Shown here: one piece after another, positions 10,598 through 19,500 of the stretch
Layout of the letters: each line of letters starts with the position of its first letter
Numbering within the stretch: the stretch's first letter is position 1
NCBI GenBank assembly: GCA_949152475.1
Contig: OX424568.1
Span: forward strand, 26,821,667-26,885,666
Reading direction: 5' to 3'
DNA from: Terebella lapidaria
Taxonomy: Eukaryota > Annelida > Polychaeta > Terebellida > Terebellidae
Length of the DNA stretch: 64,000 nucleotides
Translations under genes and position numbers: made by a program
The notes under the pieces: model-generated
The model's input: only the letters and a program-made list of their open reading frames with translations
The model's database searches: none
Told to the model about the DNA's origin: nothing

Positions 10598-13500
10598 GTG
10601 AGTTGTCCATTCCTCTAATATCGCCCACACAAAATACGCTGGGTCCAACTCTTACCTTGGCTTGGATGCTGGGGTGCCACTGGCTTGATAAGTTGCTGGT
10701 CTACTGTTGTAATAACTAGATCTGCAATAAAAGTAAAATCATCATCATCATCATCATTTATTTAGGAATCGTACACTTCACATAAATTGTACATATAAAC
10801 AAACAACATATTTGACTCCATGGAGTACCCATATAGCCTTAAGGCTGTGATTCTTCATAGTATATACGGTTAATAATATTAAAGTGTTGTTTATGGAAAA
10901 GAATTGGGACCCCAATACCCACGATCCCACCTTATGCCTCCTAGACCCAGACCCGAAATACTACCCATTACTAAAATACGCTTCAACTATACCATTACAC
11001 TGTTACAGAATAATAAACTTGAGAAAACATGTGAAAAACGCACGCACGCACGCACCCCCCCCCCCCCCCACACACACACACACACTGCTTGTCGTCCACA
11101 TCGCGTGGGGCCACAACGCCCCTCCCCAGTCCCGCCCGACACGCGCCCCTAGGTGACCAAACGCTAACACCTGGATGTCCACGCACATTTAGGATGGAAT
11201 CTAAATTGAAATAAAGCTAGATGCTTTGACCGATATTCAAGCACTGATAATTCAGCGACTTAGTATTTATTAAAAAGATTTTTTTTGTATTGTCTGCTGA
11301 AGGAGCAACATGTTCTGCAGTTTTTCATTGACTGATTTATACCCAGCCAAAGATTCGGTGCCAAGTGAAGGAATGTTTTTGCGAAAAGATTAGTTCTGTA
11401 TTGCTTAATATGAGGATCATTTTTGTGTCGCGTGCTGTAGTTATGAAATTCGTTATTCAGTTCGAAAAGGTTCATCAGCTTAGTTGGTAACTCATTTCGG
11501 GAGTACTTAAACATGAATTTAGCCATTTGTAACTCGTATATGTCATCCATTACCAGGATATTATTTTGTTTGAATAAAGGCTTCGTGTGAGTATTATAGC
11601 TAGAATTGGAAATTACACGTATAGCTTTTTTCTGCATGATGGACAATGGTTTACGCGAGGTAGTAGCAGCTGAACCCCAGAGCATAATACCATAATCTAG
11701 ATATGGATAGACTAGAGAATAGTACAACGTTTTCAGGTGTTCCGTAGTTAGGTATTTTTTGACTGAATTGATTAGGTATATCGCACCGGATATTTTGGCC
11801 TTACACATCTGGATATGTTTAGTCCATAGAAGTTGGTCATCCAAATATAAACCTAAAAATTTGACCCAGCTTACTTTTTTTATTAATTCATTGTCAATTG
11901 TCAAATTGAAGTTAGTTGGTGGGATTTTATTAGTTTTTGATTTAAATATCATGTAATTGGTTTTACTTACATTGAGTGACAATTTATTGGACCGAAACCA
12001 ATCAGTTAATAATGATAAGTCTTGGTTCATTGTGTTATAAAGGTCATGTATATCAGTAGCAGTTTTGTAAACCGTGGTGTCATCGGCGAATAATATGCAT
12101 TTGCAATTACTTAAGCAACACGGAAGATCATTCGAATATATGATAAAAAGCAGAGGCCCCAGGACAGAACCTTGGGGCACACCACACGTTATATCTGAAA
12201 GTTCGGATGATTTGTTGTTGTATGATATGTAGTGTTTCCTATTATTCAAGTAACTCTTAAACCAATTATTAGCAACGCCTCTAATACCATAAAACTCCAA
12301 TTTCATTAGCAATATGTCATGGTTGATAGTATCAAAAGCTTTTGATAAATCCAAGAAGGTTGCCACTGTTATTTGTTTATTATCGAATGCTGTTATAATA
12401 TCACTATATAGTTCTGCGATGGCGTTTACCGTGGAATGTTTGTTGCGAAATCCGTATTGGCTGTTGTATAGCTTATTCTTCATGAAAGAATACAAACGTT
12501 TGTGAATAATTTTCTCGAAAATCTTTGATATAGCTGGCAATAATGAAATCGGTCGGTAATTTTTGTACATAAATTTTTCTTTAGACTTATAAATTGGTAT
12601 TATCTTGGCGACTTTAAGTTCATCAGGAAAAGTTCCAGTACGCATAGAGTTATTTATCAGAATAGATATTGGATCAGTTATCGAGTCACCAAGTTGTTTT
12701 AGTAATTTAGTAGATATATTATCGAAACCTGTGCTTGTTTTGGTTTTCATCGTCATTATAATGGTTCTGATTTCATCTTTGGTGGTTGGTGTGAGATAGA
12801 AACTATTACTATTATTAGCTTTCATTTTATTGACATAATACTTGGGATCAAACGAGGCGGGGGGTATTTTATTGGCAAGATCGGCACCAACACGCGTAAA
12901 ATAGTGGCAAAAACCATTAGCAATTTGGATTGGATCGGTAATAGATTGATTGTTTTCTTCAAAATTGTTGCTCATAACACTTTTGTCGTTCACTTTTGAC
13001 ATTAAACTTTTCATTACATCCCATGTTCGCTTGATATTATACCTAAATTCGTTGAGTAGTTCTTTATAGTATTCTTGCTTCATTTTCCTCTTTGTTTGGT
13101 TATATAGATTACGGTAATTTTTTAGATGTGTTCGGACGGTGACATTATCTCTCTGTTGTATAGATTTTTTATATAGTTTGTCTAGCGTATTTGATGACTT
13201 CATCAGTCCTTTCGTTACCCATGGTTCTTTAATTATCCGTTTAGTAGCGATAGTAATAGTTCTTTCTGGACAAACGTGATTAATTATGCCGAGTAATTTT
13301 CCTGAAAAATATTTGTACCCTTCATTTACTTCCATGTTTTGCAGAGGAGACCAGTCAACTCGATGAAGCAGATTGATTATTGAGGTTAGGTGAGAGTCAG
13401 TCATTTTTCTATGAGTGATATGTATTGGTTTTCGTCGAGGAGCTGGGGTTTTCGAAACCGATGTTAGGACGGGTAGATGGTCCGATAAATGTGTGGTTAA

Positions 13501-16500
13501 TACGAAAGATGATATTTGCTGGTTTGGAATCGACTTTATATATATGTTATCGATAAGGGTGGACGAGGTGTGCGTTACTCTTGTAGCACGGGTTATTGTG
13601 GGGATGAACATATTAGTAATGAATGCGTCAAATAGGCGCGATGTGGGTTTGTGCTCGTTTATTTTTAGATAGTCAAAGTTTTGATCAGTTCCAATGATTG
13701 TATTGTTTACTTTGTATTTGTTATTTATATTTATGAGTGTATCCTCGTACCTTTGTATGGATAAATCAATATTCGTGTTCGGCACACGATAAATTTCACC
13801 AATTATATAGTTATCTGGAGACATTTTCACTTCGATAAACAGGGATTCAAATTCCCCTTCAATGTGCTGTGCAATGCTGTGTTTTATTTCGTAATGGTAA
13901 GTATTTCTTATATAAATTCCCACACCCCCTTTCGATTTACTAGTCCTGTTCTTGCATATAAAGTTATATCCAGAGATGGGACATACCGAAGTCTCATTAT
14001 CCGAAAGGAAAGTTTCGCACAGTAAGATAAGATCTATTGATATACCAAGTTCTGTACACCTGTGGATCAGCAATTTTAAGTTATTTAAACTACTTTTTAA
14101 ACCCTGTATGTTCAAGTGTATAATGTTTAGAGCATTCTTGTGGACCTCCAAAGTTGTGATTTCGTCCAATGTCGAGTATTTACTGTCAGTTTTTATGAGA
14201 TCAGTGACCGTTAGAGTATCGTTTTCAGAGCTGTCAAAATATATCTCAAGTTGTTCCCGTAGTGTATCAACTGAAGTGCCAGAATAAAGGTAATTACTTT
14301 TGTCAGTCATATGAAAAATAACACATGTAGGCAGTATGATATACAGGTAGCCAGCGCAAATCGACCCAGGAGGCGGCCAGCACCGCCGACACGGACGCCA
14401 GGGAGACAGCAGCAACACACACAACGTGGACGACAAGCAGGAACCCTGACCCAGAACAAACAAACCCCAACTGGTGAAACATAACACATAACATAACTAC
14501 AAGGAATATTAACATCGAAGTTGCAGAAATACAAATGTGGAACATGATACCAAATGTGTATGTGCACTCACAACAATATGTACAAGATTCTATACCAGAG
14601 CTATGGTCGAGGTGCCTCTGTTAGTGAAGGCAGATTCAATAGAGCACAACACACAAAAATACCCCCCACCCAACAGGTATTTGTACTTGGTGCTTAATAG
14701 ACATTTTGATAATATTTGCATTTTGATAACGTGGTACCCAAAAAGTAAAAACTATAATACAAGGCATCAAGCCAATCCTAAACCACAGATCTTGTAGCTA
14801 ATGATGCCCCACATGAACGGTATATGTACTTGGCAGTTAATAGACATTATTCACATGGTATGGAAGACAAACAATCGATATTAGAAGGACATAAGACCAC
14901 ACGTCTTGTAGCTCAGCCGCAGATACTAAACGTTTGATATCACCCTGTATATGATGTGTGTAGTGGTGGATGTGCATTGTATGGTTCTTAAAGCATGTAT
15001 CCATATGCCTTTAAAGCTGTGATTATAACAGCAAGATCCAGCAATACACATTACACATAAACCACATGTCAGTATCATCACACCGGCACATACATGTATA
15101 TGTGCAGTTCATCGTGATCAAGCAAGTTTGTCTTATTCAAACCCATGAACAAACCAAAACAAAACGTTAGACAGTATCAAAGTCGCCATTCTTCCCTAAA
15201 CACACACAGGAAATATCAGAAATTTTACCAATATTTGGCAGAATATTCAGTGAAAACTCAAGCCCATTAGTCAGATTCTTCCAGGAACCCAAGAACAACG
15301 CAGGAACAGAATCACCCACAATACAAGATATAAGAACTCAAGTCCTGTATCTCATCGGTAAATACTAAGCGTTTGGTGTCGCCCTGTATGTGTGCCATGG
15401 TTGATGTGCAATGCATGGTTCAGTAATGCATACATCCATATGCATTAATAGATATGATTTCTAGAAGGCAGAAACACACATTACACATACATGTGCGCTA
15501 ATAGTCAGTAGATGGACATGTACATGTACATGGACATACGAGAATTAATTTTTTCAATGTAATCAAGTAAGTATCTACATATATACACCCGCAGAACATA
15601 GTTCTGTAATGGAAACTTTGACAGATCATAAGATCTCCGTTAAATCCATCACACATACAAAAGTAGGTTTACAAGCATTTGGTTGAGAACATTCAGTGAG
15701 AATTCAGTGAAAAATGAACACATTAGTCAGATTTTTTAAGAGAGGTGTAAGCGTGGTGACACAGACGGGATACGTGGTCGTATCGCCTGATCCCAATGTG
15801 TCTGTATCCTGGCTCACACTTCCTTGTAGCCAGGAACACACAGTTCATATAGTTTTGTTTGCGAATGTATTTGAGGAGTTCGATCCCGACCCCATAATCA
15901 CCGTCCGAATCAAAGTTCTCATAAACAGTGCCGTCTTCCGACTTGAAGCGGTAAGCCATGATAAGGTGCGAGGATTGCGCAATGGACGGATCAGCGACGA
16001 GCTGTTGCTTGACGGCGGCGACTTCACTCAGCGATTGAACCGCAGCAGCATAGCCACGAAACACGCTGCCCTCGTCCTCTTCCGGATCACTCATGGCAAC
16101 ATCGGGTTTCGGAGTTTCCTCATCCATCAGTACGTCAGGCAACGTTGGTGCGAGGAATTTTGTTTGCAGTCTGTCGTTAACGAACAACTTGTCTTTACTC
16201 ATTCGAGCCTGGCCACTATCATGTTCTTTGACTTCCTTCAATAGGGGATACGCGAATTGTCTGCGTTCATTCATGGCAGGCGGAAGTTGACGAGAGATGG
16301 AATGCTTGGTTTTTTTAAGGTTCTTTGCATTTTTGAATATTTTGTCGAACTCGTCATACACAGGAAACTTTGCAAGGATCGTTCTTGTCTGTCCTGGTCT
16401 GTGGGTACCGAGCCTGTGTGAGACTGGGATCTGGAACATGCGAGCTTCGGCAATTTTCAAGACTTGGATTAGGAATTGTCTTATAATTTCGGTTGTATTT

Positions 16501-19500
16501 TCCTGTGATTTTTCTTTTGCCAAAGGAAATTCTGACTCTTTGATGTCAAAGAGTATATTGTACTTCATCGAGTGACATTTCAGTTCTGTGACCTCCTCCT
16601 GAAGAGCTTTGTGTTTGCTTTCAGATCGGAGAAGTCTACCATACAATGCTTGCACAGTCTCTTTTAGAGATTGTACTTCCGAGCTCAGATCGCCGGAGGA
16701 GTTCAGACGAGTCTCGATTGCGGTGACCCTGCCTTCTAGCTTCCCTACCCTGTCAGCGGTGATCTTTGTGTCGTTTTTTATGGAAAGCAACAGTTCCCAA
16801 TGGGCCGAGCTGACACCCTCAGGTGGCTCCTCGGAGGCGAACGAGTCAGTTCTATTTGATAAGGGGCTTGTGGAAGCATCATCAGTTTTAGTTTTTGTAC
16901 ACCTCCGTCGAACGCTAGCCATGTTTTGTTTATCTGGGCGATAAAATGTCAAGTGCTATCTACGTGGTTGAAACAGCCAGAGCAAGGCTGTGTTATTGAT
17001 CGATCACCAGGCCCACAGGCAGCCCAAAGGTATATCTACAGATATGGTGGTCAGTTGTCACGCTTCAGTGCCCAGTGAAATGTATTATCTTGACAAGAAA
17101 AGTTAGTTTTTAGTACTTTCCTGAGGAAGATGAGTTACATTGTCCAACCACAGGGTATCCATACACCATCAGTAACTTATTTGTGCATTTCCAGTTGATT
17201 TAATGCAGCATATCAACACAAAATATAGATAACGTTGGGAGAGTGTCTCAGTATGCTGTGTGTTAGCTCTCCATAGCTCGATTAAAAAGAGTCATAATCT
17301 TATATAATTTTATAATCCTATAATTTTATCATTTTATACCTAACATAGATTATGGGTCTAGATTCTATCTTATTTTATAGTTAGTCTGATCTAGTGCCAG
17401 TTTATATTGTTTGGGCTGAACGATTAATCTTTTGCACAACGATATGGCCAGGAAACACTCCACAAGTTACTTCAAAGTCGTGTATTCGGACATTTCGGGT
17501 TCGGACATTTATTTTCAGGTTTTAATACTTAATTACGGGTTTGAATATTTAATTCCGGGTTTGAACATTTATTTTCCCGGTTTGAATATTTATTTCCCAG
17601 TTTGAACATTTAATTCCAGGTTTCAATACATAATTCTGGGTTTGAATATTTATTTCATAGTTTGGACATTTATTTCCAGGTTTAAATATTTAAAATATTT
17701 TTATTTTGAATACATTTAGGCCTAGAATAGATAGAAAGGATGGAAACTCTCCCTTTCCCTCCCAAACTCGGCCTAACCAGCATAAGTAGGCTATATATAG
17801 GGCGTTATTTGATCAGACGTCAGTATATTAGTGTTAGGGTCTTTCCACAGCGCCATCTGTCATATGATGATGGTTTTTGCGAGAACAGTTTCATTGACCT
17901 GATTGAAAATGGAACATCATCTAAACTCGCCAAAAAAATTGCAAAATGCGAATGCAAAATGCGAAATAAAAGTTGCAAATTGTGATATGCAAATTGTGAA
18001 ATGCAAATTGCGAAAGGCATAATGCATTGATTACCTTTAGGCCTGGGAGAGATAGAAGGATGGTATTCCCTCCCTTTCTCTTCCAAACTCCGCTTAATCA
18101 GCATATTTTAATCTATATATAGGGCGTTATTTGATCCGATGTCAGATCTAGTGCCATTTAATCATATGAAGACAGTATGCATTTTGTCCTCATGAGCATG
18201 ATGAATCACGTTTTGCAACTTGCATTTCACAATTCGCATGGCGCACCGGCTTTCCATAATAGTCTAGTCTATTCCGAATTTAATTCTAAATTAACCCATT
18301 TATTAGCATGCTGAAAGTTGCTGAAATTTTGGAAAGTTAACTTAAAAACTGCAGAAAATATTGCAAAGAAATCTGAATGATGAGTTAAATGATGTCCAAC
18401 TTTGAAAGCTGTATATTGTCGTTTGATTCTTGTGGACAGTGAAATGTATGGTGCCATTTTATCCTTCAGACCAGTTCTCTCTCAAATATGAAACTTGTTC
18501 ATTTCAGATTCCTGCCTCAAAAAGGATGGAGATACAAATGCCACTATGCGGAAATTGAGACATCCTAAGACAGGTTTGAGATGCATCATCTACATAATCA
18601 TAAATTTTGTGATATAATATTTAGAAAACAAACATACAAAACTCACAGTCAATGTACATATTATTATTTATCATTCTGCAGGAGACGGATCAATGTTTTT
18701 GTTCAGTGCTGACAACAGTTGCCTCTACGAGGTGATCGCCTTCGACGAGAAGTTCCGTTCCTGGTTCATTGGAGACACCGTGCAGTCAGGTACATTCACT
18801 ATCGTAACCACTAAAGTCTCTTTTATTGGATAATGTACCTTCGGTAAGTACCAAGGATTTGGGATCACAAGATTACGGTCTACTGTTGTAATAACTAGAT
18901 CTGCAATAAAAGTAAAAAGAGTCATAATCTAATATAATTTTATAATCATATAATTTTATCATTTTATACCTAACATAGATTATGGGTCTAGATTCTATCT
19001 TATTTTATAGTTAGTCAAGCTCAATTGACTATAGTTAGTCAATAGTTAGTTTTATAGTTAGTCAAGCTCACAAGATTACGGGGGATACATCCACGCAGTT
19101 GTCAGCAACTGGAGAGCATCTAGTTGAACATTTTAAACTGCATTTGAAATATAGATCATGTTTGTTACCGGTATTCTTCATTTCTCTCGAAACCTGATGA
19201 AATCTTATCAACGCTTACACCAGTTGAACAATACCATTGTAGAGTTTTTGCAGTGAATTGAATTTTTTTCCAGATGTGTATCTAAATTTGGTACTTTCTG
19301 AACTTCAGATGGCAGCATAATTTTGCCGACCCCTGTGGATGTGTTGTTCCTGGTCCTTCCATACTTGATAAAGGCAGCTAAGGTAAAATGAAATAGCAAT
19401 TCTTTTTGGGCAATCGCAACAACTGCACCTCAAAAAAGTTCAATATCAATTATATCATGCTATATTAACTTGCCATCAAATTGTATAAACTGAAACAGCA

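Larger units (their letters stand above)
10739..17282 (-). mobile_element. Full-length-looking two-ORF LINE in RNASEH2B intron 1, antisense
   Basis: The element is bounded by a 5-bp duplication TAAAA (10734-10738 and 17283-17287). Its 3' end, at the left, is a (ATC)n run, a (GAT)n tail when read on its own strand. An uninterrupted relative of the target, GTAAAAAGAGTCATAATCT, is present at about 18912-18930, so both junctions are confirmed within the window. Reading leftward on the minus strand it has about 330 bp of 5' UTR, ORF1 (16922-15723), a 1.4-kb spacer, ORF2 (14310-11260) and about 520 bp of 3' UTR with C-rich and CA-rich runs. Its microsatellite tail and endonuclease type put it in the Jockey/CR1/L2 assemblage. 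Both ORFs are open, so it is recent. Confidence 0.88.

Noticed and set aside
10884-11188. Overlapping open frames on both strands in the C-rich/CA-rich stretch
   Set aside because: Low-complexity sequence in the LINE 3' UTR creates stop-free runs; no conserved protein.
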